A DNA stretch of 64,000 nt from Brevibacterium sp. UCMA 11754 (GTDB lineage: Bacteria > Actinomycetota > Actinomycetes > Actinomycetales > Brevibacteriaceae): NCBI RefSeq assembly GCF_021532275.1, contig NZ_JACBOT010000021.1, forward strand, positions 372,001 through 436,000. The letters are read 5' to 3'. How positions within the stretch are numbered: the first letter of the stretch is position 1; each line of letters begins with the position of its first letter. Both the position numbers and the translations under genes were made by a program. Under the pieces are notes generated by a model that worked only from the letters and a program-made list of their open reading frames with translations, searched no databases and was not told the DNA's origin. Shown here one piece after another: positions 1 through 7,483 of this stretch.

Positions 1-1
1 A

Positions 2-1333
2 CCTTCATCAGACGAAGCTCGTACAGGTCTGATGGAGCTCCTCGAGGTCGATGAGATTCAAGCCAATGCCATTCTCGATCTGCAGCTGCGCCGCCTCGCT
101 GCCCTGGAACGCCTGAAAATCCAGGAAGAGGCCGAGAAGATCGAACAGCAGATCGCTGAGTTCAAATACATTCTCGCGACTCCTGCCCGCCAGCGTGAGA
201 TCGTCTCGGAAGAACTCGACGAGATCGTCGATCGCTACGGTGACGACCGCCGGACCAAGATCCTGGCCGGATTCGACGGAGATGTGTCGATGGAAGACCT
301 GATTCCTGAGGAAGAGGTCGTCGTCACCATCACCCGCGGCGGATATGCCAAGCGCACCCAGAACCACCTGTACCGGGCACAGCACCGTGGTGGAAAGGGC
401 ATCAAGGGTGCAAACCTGCGCGGAGACGATGTCGTCGAGCAGTTCTTCGTCACCTCCACACACAACTGGCTGCTGTTCTTCACGAACACTGGTCGCGTAT
501 ACCGGGCCAAGGCCTATGAGCTGCCAGAAGGATCACGGGATGCCAAGGGCCAGCACGTGGCGAACCTGCTTGCTCTGCAGCCGGGTGAGACGATCGCCAA
601 GGTGCTCTCCATCCGAGACTACGAAGAGGCTGACTTCCTCATCCTGGCCACGATGTCCGGTGTCGTGAAGAAGACCCGTCTGAGTGAGTACGACTCGAAC
701 CGCACAGGCGGCGTCATCGCGATCAACCTCCGTGAGTACAAGGGTCAGCCGGATGAGCTGGTCTCGGCCCGGATCGTCAGCTCCGAGGACCACCTCCTGA
801 TGATCTCCCGCAAGGGAATGTCGATCCGGTTCGCAGCCGACGACGACTCGATTCGCCCACTGGGACGAGTCACCGGCGGTGTGACAGGAATGAAGTTCAA
901 GGGTGATGACGAGCTGCTGACCATGGATGTCATCCAGCCCGACACCTTCGTCTTCGTCGTGACTGAGGGCGGCTATGCGAAGCGGACTCCGGTCGACGAA
1001 TACCGTCTGCAGGGCCGCGGCGGCCTGGGAATTCGGGTTGCCAAGATCACGGAGCAGCGCGGAGACTTGGTGGGTGGACTGATCGTCGATGAGGGAGAAG
1101 AGGTCCTCGTCGTCATGGAGCGCGGTAAGATCGTTCGGTCGAATATCGATGAAGTTCCGGCTAAGGGACGCAACACGATGGGTGTGGTGTTCGCGAAACC
1201 GGGCAAGAATGATCGTATTATCGCAGTAACGCGTGGACCCGAGACCGTGGTCGAAGAACTTGACGAAGAAGCTGAGGAACCGGAGGGTGAGGACGTAGAG
1301 CCTCAGACCGGCAGCGAGGATGTGGAAGAGTGA
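2..1333 (+). CDS. gyrA: DNA gyrase subunit A, C-terminal part (5' end outside the window)
   Basis: The frame is open from the first bases of the window, so the gene starts upstream and only about 443 C-terminal residues are visible. They hold the end of the breakage-reunion/coiled-coil domain ([18 protein letters not shown]) and then the beta-pinwheel DNA-wrapping domain. A GyrA box of the form QHRGGKG lies near position 380; the usual second residue Arg is His here. Further pinwheel blades follow as GGYAKRT-type repeats. The protein ends in a Glu/Asp-rich tail, common in GyrA. GyrA pairs with GyrB to introduce negative supercoils with ATP. The stop overlaps the next start by 4 bp (GTGA), so the DUF3566 gene is translationally coupled. 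Confidence 0.97.
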   Translation, partial: PSSDEARTGLMELLEVDEIQANAILDLQLRRLAALERLKIQEEAEKIEQQIAEFKYILATPARQREIVSEELDEIVDRYGDDRRTKILAGFDGDVSMEDLIPEEEVVVTITRGGYAKRTQNHLYRAQHRGGKGIKGANLRGDDVVEQFFVTSTHNWLLFFTNTGRVYRAKAYELPEGSRDAKGQHVANLLALQPGETIAKVLSIRDYEEADFLILATMSGVVKKTRLSEYDSNRTGGVIAINLREYKGQPDELVSARIVSSEDHLLMISRKGMSIRFAADDDSIRPLGRVTGGVTGMKFKGDDELLTMDVIQPDTFVFVVTEGGYAKRTPVDEYRLQGRGGLGIRVAKITEQRGDLVGGLIVDEGEEVLVVMERGKIVRSNIDEVPAKGRNTMGVVFAKPGKNDRIIAVTRGPETVVEELDEEAEEPEGEDVEPQTGSEDVEE

Positions 1334-2157
1334 GCGACAACAAACAGCCAGGCTCAGGCAAGATCATACGCACGTCCGGTGGTTCCACCCGCTTGACGGC
1401 AGGATCGTCGAAGAATGAGGAGAAGGCTGATCCTTCGGCCGGCTCCGGAAACTCGGCAGGTTCGGGCAACTCCGGGAATTCGGGCAAGCCATCCGATAAG
1501 ACCCGGGTGGTGGCTCCTCCTGCCCCCAAAGCCTCGCCGAAGCCCAACCGTGCTCCTTCGGCCGGACAGTCCTCAGGAGGTTCGGCTGCGGCCGGGCAGT
1601 CCTCGTCCGGAACTGCTGCAGGCGGCTCAGCTCCTTCGAGCCAGGCAGCCGGGTCACAGAAGGCCTCGTCCGGAAGCGGCCCTGCCACCTCGGCGATGGG
1701 ATCAGCGGCCAACACCGTTCGCGCCAGCTCCGGCAGCGTGAAAATGGGCGTCAAGAACATGGTCGACAGCGGCAAGGGCAATAAGAAGAAGAAGGGCCCG
1801 CGTACGGTTCGCCTCACCGTGTCGGCGGTGGACCCATGGTCGGTCATGAAGATGTCGTTCCTCATGTCCGTGGCCATCGGCATCGCCACCATCGTGGCTT
1901 TCGTCGTGCTCTGGGTCGTCCTCCAGGCCACCGGCGTCATGAGCGGCCTGGAATCGACGATTTCCGAAGTTGCGGGCGCAGAATCGGCCGAGAAGATCGT
2001 CGGAATCTTCGGATTCGGCCGAGTCGTGGCAGCCGGCTTCATCATCGCGGTCATCAACATCGTGCTGATGACTGCCCTGTCGACTTTGGCTGCGTTCATC
2101 TACAACATCGGATCCCTCATCGCGGGTGGATTCCATCTGACGCTGACCGACGACTGA
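1330..2157 (+). CDS. DUF3566 domain membrane protein
   Basis: This 275-residue protein starts with a GTG that overlaps the gyrA stop. Residues 1 to about 155 are low-complexity Ser/Gly/Ala/Pro, and are probably disordered and cytoplasmic. The C-terminal 115 residues contain the DUF3566 domain, beginning with [17 protein letters not shown] and followed by two hydrophobic segments (roughly residues 178-200 and 230-262). DUF3566 proteins sit directly after gyrA in many Actinobacteria; their function is unknown to me. The position and overlap argue for co-transcription with gyrA. The long Ser/Gly linker is variable between species. Confidence 0.9.
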   Translation: MSDNKQPGSGKIIRTSGGSTRLTAGSSKNEEKADPSAGSGNSAGSGNSGNSGKPSDKTRVVAPPAPKASPKPNRAPSAGQSSGGSAAAGQSSSGTAAGGSAPSSQAAGSQKASSGSGPATSAMGSAANTVRASSGSVKMGVKNMVDSGKGNKKKKGPRTVRLTVSAVDPWSVMKMSFLMSVAIGIATIVAFVVLWVVLQATGVMSGLESTISEVAGAESAEKIVGIFGFGRVVAAGFIIAVINIVLMTALSTLAAFIYNIGSLIAGGFHLTLTDD

Positions 2158-2234
2158 GACCTGACGGCTGACACCGGCCGCAGCCTGCTTTTGGGGGGCT
2201 CATCTGCCCCACCCCGCCTCCAGAACCCGACGGT

Positions 2235-2266
2235 GGCTCGGAATCCCAGCTCGGGAATTCCGAGCC
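2235..2266 (+). terminator. Hairpin after gyrA-DUF3566
   Basis: GGCTCGGAAT pairs with ATTCCGAGCC, extended by a CCC/GGG inner stem with one bulge. There is no long T tract. It lies 78 bp after the DUF3566 stop and before tRNA-Ile, so it most likely ends the gyrA transcript. Confidence 0.6.
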
Positions 2267-2392
2267 GCTGTCAGGCGGTTCAGGGGGCGATCTCAGAGTA
2301 TGATGAGGTCGTGTGAGGCGAGTCACTGTCAGCCGATTTGTGTTGGAATGAGCCGTTGGGTATCGTTTTACTTCGGGTTCACCCCCTGAAAA

Positions 2393-2466
2393 GGGCCTAT
2401 AGCTCAGGCGGTTAGAGCGCTTCGCTGATAACGAAGAGGTCCCTGGTTCAAGTCCAGGTAGGCCCA
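2393..2466 (+). tRNA. tRNA-Ile (GAT)
   Basis: A 74-nt cloverleaf. The acceptor GGGCCTA pairs with TAGGCCC, the anticodon stem is CTTCG/CGAAG around CTGATAA (anticodon GAT), and the T-arm is CCTGG-TTCAAGT-CCAGG. The discriminator base is A, and CCA is not encoded (CAT follows). The place after gyrA is typical for Actinobacteria. Confidence 0.97.
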
Positions 2467-2485
2467 CATCCTTTCGAGGAGGATC

Positions 2486-2602
2486 ATGAAGAAATGGATT
2501 CTCAGCAGTCTCACTCTTGTGGGGCTCGGTGCATTCTTCGGGTGGCGGCACAAGAATCAAAGTGCCCAAGCCGAATGGTCCGGACACACCGACTCGGTGT
2601 GA
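2486..2602 (+). CDS. DLW-39-type micropeptide between tRNA-Ile and tRNA-Ala
   Basis: A 38-residue ORF starts at ATG 2486 with a good ribosome site (GAGGAGG, 2476-2482). It begins MKKWILSSLTLVGLGAFFGW, a single hydrophobic helix after a short basic start, and ends in AEWSGHTDSV. Actinobacterial DLW-39 family proteins have the same size, the same place between tRNA-Ile and tRNA-Ala, and end in a DLW...TDSV-like tail. Here the DLW triplet is replaced by AEW. Function is unknown; a small membrane protein is likely. The assignment is from memory of the family and its synteny. Confidence 0.75.
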   Translation: MKKWILSSLTLVGLGAFFGWRHKNQSAQAEWSGHTDSV

Positions 2603-2617
2603 AGGTGAATCCCTTCT

Positions 2618-2690
2618 GGGGGTATGGCGCAATTGGTAGCGCACCTGCTTTGCAAGCAGGGGGTTAGGGGTTCGAGTCCCCTTACCTCCA
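2618..2690 (+). tRNA. tRNA-Ala (TGC), first copy
   Basis: A 73-nt cloverleaf. The acceptor GGGGGTA pairs with TACCTCC (one G-T pair), the anticodon loop is TTTGCAA (TGC), and the T-arm is AGGGG-TTCGAGT-CCCCT. CCA follows directly at 2691-2693, so the 3' end may be encoded. The gene is base-for-base identical to the copy at 7266-7338. Confidence 0.97.
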
Positions 2691-2696
2691 CCAACG

Positions 2697-2735
2697 AACG
2701 AAGGCTTCGAACCATTGTGGTTCGGAGCCTTCGTT
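2697..2735 (+). terminator. Terminator after tRNA-Ala
   Basis: A 17-bp near-perfect stem (AACGAAGGCTTCGAACC against GGTTCGGAGCCTTCGTT, one G-T pair) with a 5-nt loop, directly after the tRNA-Ala. It probably ends the tRNA-Ile/peptide/tRNA-Ala transcript. Confidence 0.75.
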
Positions 2736-3385
2736 GTATCTCTGCGGCGATGACGACGGGCAGTGAGCAGAATGGAGCCGGATGCCATTTCCACTCTGTT
2801 CAGATGCCGGCCCTGCCGAGTTCGATCCGTCCGTTTGCCTGTAACAGCGAGAGCCATGGATCGTTGCCGAGTTCGACCTCGGGAAACAGACGTTTGAGTA
2901 CCTTTGGCAGCGAGTTCCACGTTCGGCCGAAAGTTCAGCACCCATCCCATCTATCGCATCCCAGTTATGCGTCGATCTCACCGTCTTAGGTATGGAGGGT
3001 CCGCTCGCCGTTGTAGTTCAGCACCCATCCCATCTATCGCATCCCAGTTATGCGTCGATCTCACCGTCTTAGGTATGGAGGGTCCGCTCGCCGTTGTAGT
3101 TCAGCACCCATCCCATCTATCGCATCCCAGTTATGCGTCGATCTCACCGTCTTAGGTATGGAGGGTCCGCTCGCCGTTGTAGTTCTGCTGACAGGCATCG
3201 ACAGCCATAAGAGAGTTGAATCACGATATTGTCAGATTGGGGTTTTCCCCACCGACAATTCGGAACCGACGGAATAAGCTGGAGTGTATCCTCGTTGACC
3301 CTTTTGTCTGCACGCACAGTTGGCGGCTGTGAGCAGTTTCCCGCCCAGTCCGGGCGATGACAGAACCTTTGATCGGAGCACCCCT
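2736..3385. other. Intergenic stretch with tandem repeats and a dyad, no gene seen
   Basis: No convincing coding frame is present; the open frames here are artefacts of the repeats. The stretch holds the three 83-bp repeats (listed separately) and, at 3228-3259, a hairpin in which ATTGTC and TGGGG pair with CCCCA and GACAAT around TTTT. The hairpin lies upstream of the exporter at 3386 and could be an operator or attenuator for it. Confidence 0.6.
2933..3181. repeat. Three perfect tandem copies of an 83-bp unit
   Basis: Copies start at 2933, 3016 and 3099, each beginning GTTCAGCACCCATCCCATC and ending CGCTCGCCGTTGTA. I see no difference among the three. A few bases (GTTC) of a fourth copy follow. 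Inside each unit CGCAT and ATGCG form a 5-bp stem around CCCAGTT. Perfect identity implies recent duplication. It is not a CRISPR array, because there are no spacers. Function is unknown. Confidence 0.95.
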
Positions 3386-4900
3386 TTGTCCAGCGACACC
3401 TCCCACTCACGTGCGAACGACGCACAGGCTGAATCCATCGATCCTGCCGGGATGCGGGTGATCTGGCTGCTCTTGGTGGCCGCCTTCGTCGCGATCCTCA
3501 ACGAAACGACGATGGCCATTGCAATCCCGGAGCTCAACGCTTCGCTTGGGATCCCGCCAGAGCTTGGACAGTGGCTGACCAGTGCGTTCATGCTCACCAT
3601 GGCCGTCGTCATTCCGACGACCGGATTCCTCCTGCAGCGCTTCAGCACCCGCCAGATCTTCCTGGCGGCGATGATCCTGTTCTCCTCGGGCACCCTGATC
3701 TGCCTCGTGGCTCCCGGATTCACCGTCCTGCTCGTCGGACGTGTCGTCCAGGCAGCGGGCACCGGAATCATGATGCCCCTGCTGATGACGACGATGATGA
3801 ATGTCGTCCCAGCGCACTCTCGCGGTCGCATGATGGGCCGAGTCGGCCTCGTCATCTCACTCGCACCGGCAATCGGTCCGACGATGTCGGGCATCGTGCT
3901 CGACTCTCTGGGATGGCGCTGGCTGTTCGCCATCGTCCTGCCGATCGCGCTCATCGCACTCGGCCTCGGCGCGAAGTGGATGACGAACCTGGGTGAGGTC
4001 ACCCATGCACCGATCGACTACGTCTCCGTCGTTCTCTCCGTCTTCGCCTTCGGCGGTATCGTCTTCGGCCTCAGCCAGTTCGGCGGAGGACATGGCGGCG
4101 ATGCGGGAGGAAGCTCTTCAACCGGTTTCGCGTGGACTGCGATCGCCGCCGGTCTCGTCTTCCTGGCTCTGTTCGCCTGGCGACAGCTGATGTTGCAGAA
4201 GGAGGATCGGGCGCTGCTCGACCTGCGCGTCTTCTCCGCGAAGAACTATGTCATCGCGGTCATCATCATGGCCGTCGTCGCACTGGCTATGTTCGGCACC
4301 TTCTCCCTGCTTCCGCTGTACCTGCAGAACGTTGCCGGGCTCAACGCCACCCAGTCGGGTCTCGTCCTGCTGCCGGGATCGATCCTCATGGGTGTCCTTG
4401 CACCCGTCATGGGCCGCATCTACGACGCACGAGGCCCCAGGACCCTTCTGGTGCCGGGATCGATCATGATCGCTGCATCGATGTTCGCGTACTCCTTGGT
4501 CGGCGTGGGTACTCCGACCTGGGTCCTCGTCGTCATCCAGACCGTGATGTCGTTGGGACTGGCCGGGTCGTTCACGCCCCTGTTCTCCGCCTCCCTGGGA
4601 TCGCTCGAGCGTAAGCTGTACTCGCATGGATCCGCTGCGCTCAACACCATGCAGCAGGTGGCAGGAGCGGCCGGAACCGCGCTTCTCATCTCGATCTACT
4701 CCTCCGCGCTGCACTCGGGCGAGGCCGCAGGACGCTCCGTTGCGGAGTCGGGTGCGCCGGGAGCGCACAATGCGTTCCTGCTGGCCGCAATCATCGCTCT
4801 GGTGCCCGTGGTGCTCTCGTTCTTCATCAAGAAGCCTGAAGACCAGGAAGAGTCCCACGCCGAGGTGGTCGACTCGGCTGCGGAAACAGTAGCCGAATGA
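3386..4900 (+). CDS. MFS multidrug exporter, DHA2 (14-helix) family
   Basis: The protein is about 504 residues and polytopic, with the DHA2 layout. The N-terminal part has MRVIWLLLVAAFVAILNETTM followed by FLLQRFSTRQIF (motif A-like) and GRVVQAAGTGIMMPLL (a motif C/B-type region). A run of later helices ends in a short acidic cytoplasmic tail. Such proteins export drugs or toxic metabolites by proton antiport. The frame is open to TTG 3320, but TTG 3386 has the best ribosome site (GGAG at 3375-3378, 7-nt gap), so I chose it. No regulator is adjacent on this strand. Substrate cannot be told from sequence. Confidence 0.85.
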   Translation: MSSDTSHSRANDAQAESIDPAGMRVIWLLLVAAFVAILNETTMAIAIPELNASLGIPPELGQWLTSAFMLTMAVVIPTTGFLLQRFSTRQIFLAAMILFSSGTLICLVAPGFTVLLVGRVVQAAGTGIMMPLLMTTMMNVVPAHSRGRMMGRVGLVISLAPAIGPTMSGIVLDSLGWRWLFAIVLPIALIALGLGAKWMTNLGEVTHAPIDYVSVVLSVFAFGGIVFGLSQFGGGHGGDAGGSSSTGFAWTAIAAGLVFLALFAWRQLMLQKEDRALLDLRVFSAKNYVIAVIIMAVVALAMFGTFSLLPLYLQNVAGLNATQSGLVLLPGSILMGVLAPVMGRIYDARGPRTLLVPGSIMIAASMFAYSLVGVGTPTWVLVVIQTVMSLGLAGSFTPLFSASLGSLERKLYSHGSAALNTMQQVAGAAGTALLISIYSSALHSGEAAGRSVAESGAPGAHNAFLLAAIIALVPVVLSFFIKKPEDQEESHAEVVDSAAETVAE

Positions 4901-4914
4901 TCTGATCTGAGGTT

Positions 4915-4969
4915 CGATGCGGCCCAGGTGTGCTGACCCGTCAGGGCCCAGCAGACCTGGGCCGCATCG
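4915..4969. terminator. Bidirectional terminator between convergent exporters
   Basis: A perfect 15-bp inverted repeat, CGATGCGGCCCAGGT with ACCTGGGCCGCATCG, lies between the stops of two convergent MFS genes. It can end transcription from either side. Confidence 0.8.
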
Positions 4970-4989
4970 CGTTGCGGACCGGGGCGAGG

Positions 4990-6246
4990 TCAGACGGACT
5001 GCCCTGTCTGCGCGGTCACATTCTGCGCGGTCACGGTGTGCGGCTCCCCGTCTGCTGCTTGCTGCCCGGCATCCGGCGCGGTTGAACTGCGACGCAGCTC
5101 TCCGCCCCGACTGAAACCGGCGATGACGAGAACGACGAGGCCGACGGCTGTGACCAGAGACCCTGCCCACAGCGGAGATGCGTAGCCGAGGCCGGCGGCG
5201 ATGGTGATTCCGCCGATCCAGGCACCGAAGGCGTTGCCCACGTTGAAGGCTGCGATGTTGGCACCCGATCCCAGCGTCTGTGCCTCTTCGGAGTGACGCA
5301 TGATGCGCATCTGCATTGCCGGCACTGTGGCGAAGCCGAAAGCGCCCATGAATACCAGTGCGATGATCGTGGCGATCTGGCTTCCGGCGACCTGGGAGAA
5401 CACAGCGAGGATGATGACGAGTCCGATGAGCAGGGTGATCAGCGTGGCCCCGAGGCTCTTGTCTGCGGCCCGTCCCCCGAGGAAGTTGCCGATGAACAGT
5501 CCGACTCCGAAGAGGACGAGAAGCCAGGGCACCGATGAGCTGACAAATCCGGAGACCCCCGTCAGCGTGAAGGCCATATAGCTGAAGGCGCCGAACATCC
5601 CCCCGTAGCCGAGGATCGTGATGAGAATCGATGCCCATACCTGCCCGGACCGGAAGATGCGGAACTCGCCGAGGATGCTGCCGGTGCCGTTCGCCTGTGC
5701 AGCGGTCGCCGGGATGAGAAGGACGATGCCGACGAGCGCGATGACCCCGATGATGGAGATCACCCAGAATGTCGATCGCCAGCCAGCGGCTTGACCGAGG
5801 AATGTGCCCAGAGGCACGCCGAGAACGTTGGCACTGGTGAGACCAGCGAACATCATTGAAATCGCAGCCGCTTGGCGATTTGGTCCAACGAGCCCGGCGG
5901 CGACAACGGAGCCGATTCCGAAGAAGGCACCGTGGCAGAGTGCGGCGACGATTCGACCGATCATCATCATGTCGTAGCTCGGTGCGAGAGCGGAGAGGAC
6001 ATTGCCGATGATGAACAGAACCATGAGCACGACGAGTGCGACCTTGCGGTTCACACGGGTCAGAGCCACCGTGATGAGGATGGCGCCGACGGCGACAGCG
6101 AGGGCATATCCCGAGATCAGATAGCCGGCGACGGTCTCGGAGACCCCGAAGTCGGCGGACACCTCGGGCAGCAGGCCCATGATGACGAACTCCGTGAGTC
6201 CGATTCCGAACCCGCCGATGGCGAGAGCGAGAAGTGCGAGTGGCAT
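4990..6246 (-). CDS. MFS transporter, DHA1 (AraJ/Cmx-like 12-helix) family
   Basis: The 418-residue protein begins MPLALLALAIGGFGIGLTEF, the typical first helix of AraJ/Cmx/PbuE-type exporters. It then has GYLISGYALAVAVGAILI and the conserved VNRKVALV loop, GRIVAALCHGAFFG, and LGVPLGTFLGQAAGWR after helix 5. ATG 6246 is preceded by GGGAGA at a good distance; the open frame runs further upstream but is not coding there. It is divergent from the MarR gene at 6409, which probably controls it. Family members export chloramphenicol, sugars or nucleosides; the substrate here is unknown. A related gene occurs at 15299-16546. Confidence 0.88.
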   Translation of the reverse strand: MPLALLALAIGGFGIGLTEFVIMGLLPEVSADFGVSETVAGYLISGYALAVAVGAILITVALTRVNRKVALVVLMVLFIIGNVLSALAPSYDMMMIGRIVAALCHGAFFGIGSVVAAGLVGPNRQAAAISMMFAGLTSANVLGVPLGTFLGQAAGWRSTFWVISIIGVIALVGIVLLIPATAAQANGTGSILGEFRIFRSGQVWASILITILGYGGMFGAFSYMAFTLTGVSGFVSSSVPWLLVLFGVGLFIGNFLGGRAADKSLGATLITLLIGLVIILAVFSQVAGSQIATIIALVFMGAFGFATVPAMQMRIMRHSEEAQTLGSGANIAAFNVGNAFGAWIGGITIAAGLGYASPLWAGSLVTAVGLVVLVIAGFSRGGELRRSSTAPDAGQQAADGEPHTVTAQNVTAQTGQSV

Positions 6247-6317
6247 GGTGTGTATCTCCCTTCGCACCAAGACGGTGGACCACCTTGGCGCGTGTACAAT
6301 AGAAGGCGTATGCAGTA

Positions 6318-6368
6318 GTTGCAAACGCAACGGTATAAATACTTGCACACGCGTTCTATCCGCGCAAG
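6318..6368. promoter_or_regulatory. Candidate MarR operators between divergent exporter and regulator
   Basis: GTTGC-AAAC-GCAAC (6318-6331) is a perfect 5-bp dyad. ACTTGC (6341-6346) mirrors GCAAGT (6363-6368). All share a TTGC/GCAA core, as expected for repeated regulator sites in the shared promoter. This is inference from pattern only. Confidence 0.45.
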
Positions 6369-6408
6369 TGGTGTATTCTGTAGTGAAGACGATCTGAAGG
6401 AGAGACAC

Positions 6409-6858
6409 ATGGGCATCAGAGATGACGCAGTCGAGATCCGGTCTCGCGGCTGGCGTACTCTGGCTGCTCTGCACGCATTGATCGAGACCGAGCTGGAGCG
6501 CTCTCTGCAGCGCGAGCATCAGCTCTCGGTCGTCGAATACACGGTTCTGGACGCACTCAGCCGGCAGGACGGCTGGCACATGCGGATGCGGCAGCTGGCC
6601 CGCGCGGCAGCCCTGTCGAGCAGCGCTACGACACGGCTCGTCACCCGTCTTGAGGACCGCGGACTCCTGACGAGGATCCTCTGCGATGACGACCGTCGGG
6701 GAATCTACACCGAACTCACCGAGTCCGGATGGAAACTGTTCGCCGCCGCCCGCCCGACGCATGATCGGGTTCTCGAAGCGGCGCTGGCCGATGCCGGCGA
6801 AGTGCCGGAGCTGGAGCCTCTGGTCACTGCTCTGCACTCCGAGGTGGCTCAGACTTAG
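6409..6858 (+). CDS. MarR family transcriptional regulator
   Basis: The 149-residue protein has a MarR winged helix. A dimerisation helix (RGWRTLAALHALIETELERS) is followed by LSVVEYTVLDAL, the recognition region LARAAALSSSATTRLVTRLED, and the wing RGLLTRILCDDDRRGIYTELT. ATG 6409 follows GAAGGAGAG at the right spacing. The gene is divergent from the exporter at 4990-6246 across a 162-bp gap holding dyads, so it is most simply the repressor of that exporter and of itself. Length is normal for the family. Confidence 0.9.
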   Translation: MGIRDDAVEIRSRGWRTLAALHALIETELERSLQREHQLSVVEYTVLDALSRQDGWHMRMRQLARAAALSSSATTRLVTRLEDRGLLTRILCDDDRRGIYTELTESGWKLFAAARPTHDRVLEAALADAGEVPELEPLVTALHSEVAQT

Positions 6859-6962
6859 ACTGCTCCGTGCGCGGAGCTCTGGGCCGATGAGACTCGGCAC
6901 CGTAGTCACGTCGGGCGTGCGGGAGTAGTGTGTCCGACACAGTTCGGAATCAGGAGGGGCTC

Positions 6963-7195
6963 ATGGACGCTCAGATCCTCCCCGCCGCAGCAGAGAGCTT
7001 CGATGACGTGGAGACGATGCTCGGGCCCAAACGCGGACCCGATGCCATCGCCTGCTGGTGTCTGACCTATCGGCTCGGCGGCAGAGCATCCTCGAGGCTC
7101 GATGCCGTCTAGAGGAGGGATTCACGAAGGTCGCCGACACCGATTCCGAGGTGGGAGGCGCGAGGCGCGTAGTGATGCGGCTGAAGTCCGCGTGA
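6963..7195 (+). pseudogene. GNAT acetyltransferase remnant (internal deletion and frameshift)
   Basis: ATG 6963, with AGGAGGGG upstream, begins MDAQILPAAAESFDDVETML and continues GPKRGPDAIACWCLTYRLG, the recognisable N-terminus of a GNAT family found in Actinobacteria. This frame stops at 7112. In another frame GFTKVADTDSEVGG then RRVVMRLKSA and a TGA at 7193-7195 gives the typical C-terminus of the same family. Together only about 75 of some 190 residues remain, so the acetyl-CoA binding core is gone. The parsimonious reading is one internal deletion with loss of frame. It ends 70 bp before the second tRNA-Ala. Confidence 0.75.
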
Positions 7196-7265
7196 GCAGC
7201 AGACCCTCGCTCTTGTCTCCGATTGCGCAGTCAGCGTCTGAGCGGGTAATATCGGCCTGTACTCC

Positions 7266-7338
7266 GGGGGTATGGCGCAATTGGTAGCGCACCTGCTTTG
7301 CAAGCAGGGGGTTAGGGGTTCGAGTCCCCTTACCTCCA
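7266..7338 (+). tRNA. tRNA-Ala (TGC), second copy
   Basis: It is identical over all 73 nt to the tRNA-Ala at 2618-2690, with the same TGC anticodon. Flanks differ on both sides and no CCA is encoded (CTC follows). It lies between the GNAT remnant and a strong hairpin. Confidence 0.96.
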
Positions 7339-7371
7339 CTCGAGAAGCTATTGAGACAGCACTCGTAAAAG

Positions 7372-7414
7372 AAGATCCCGCCGACAGCGATATGGACGCT
7401 GTCGGCGGGATCTT
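7372..7414. terminator. Terminator between tRNA-Ala and the aldehyde dehydrogenase
   Basis: A perfect 18-bp stem (AAGATCCCGCCGACAGCG and its complement) has a 7-nt loop. It serves the tRNA on the plus strand and the dehydrogenase gene on the minus strand. Confidence 0.8.
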
Positions 7415-7483
7415 CGTCTGTGCTCTTATCCGTGTGTCTGAGCCGAAAACAAAGGCCTGGAGCTCAGGCCTGGTGTCTCAGTC

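Noticed and set aside
2933..3181. CRISPR-like array
   Set aside because: The copies are directly adjacent with no spacers, the unit is 83 bp, and no cas genes are near.
2624..3277. Small proteins encoded across tRNA-Ala and the 83-bp repeats
   Set aside because: The frames run through a tRNA and through repeats, have no ribosome sites and no resemblance to known proteins.
4118..6283. Minus-strand open frame of 721 codons
   Set aside because: It spans two convergent MFS genes in another frame, is rich in Arg/His/Ser and has no domain pattern.
2618..7338. Intact integrative element at tRNA-Ala
   Set aside because: No integrase, excisionase, or replication gene is present between the tRNA copies; only a remnant or duplication can be argued.
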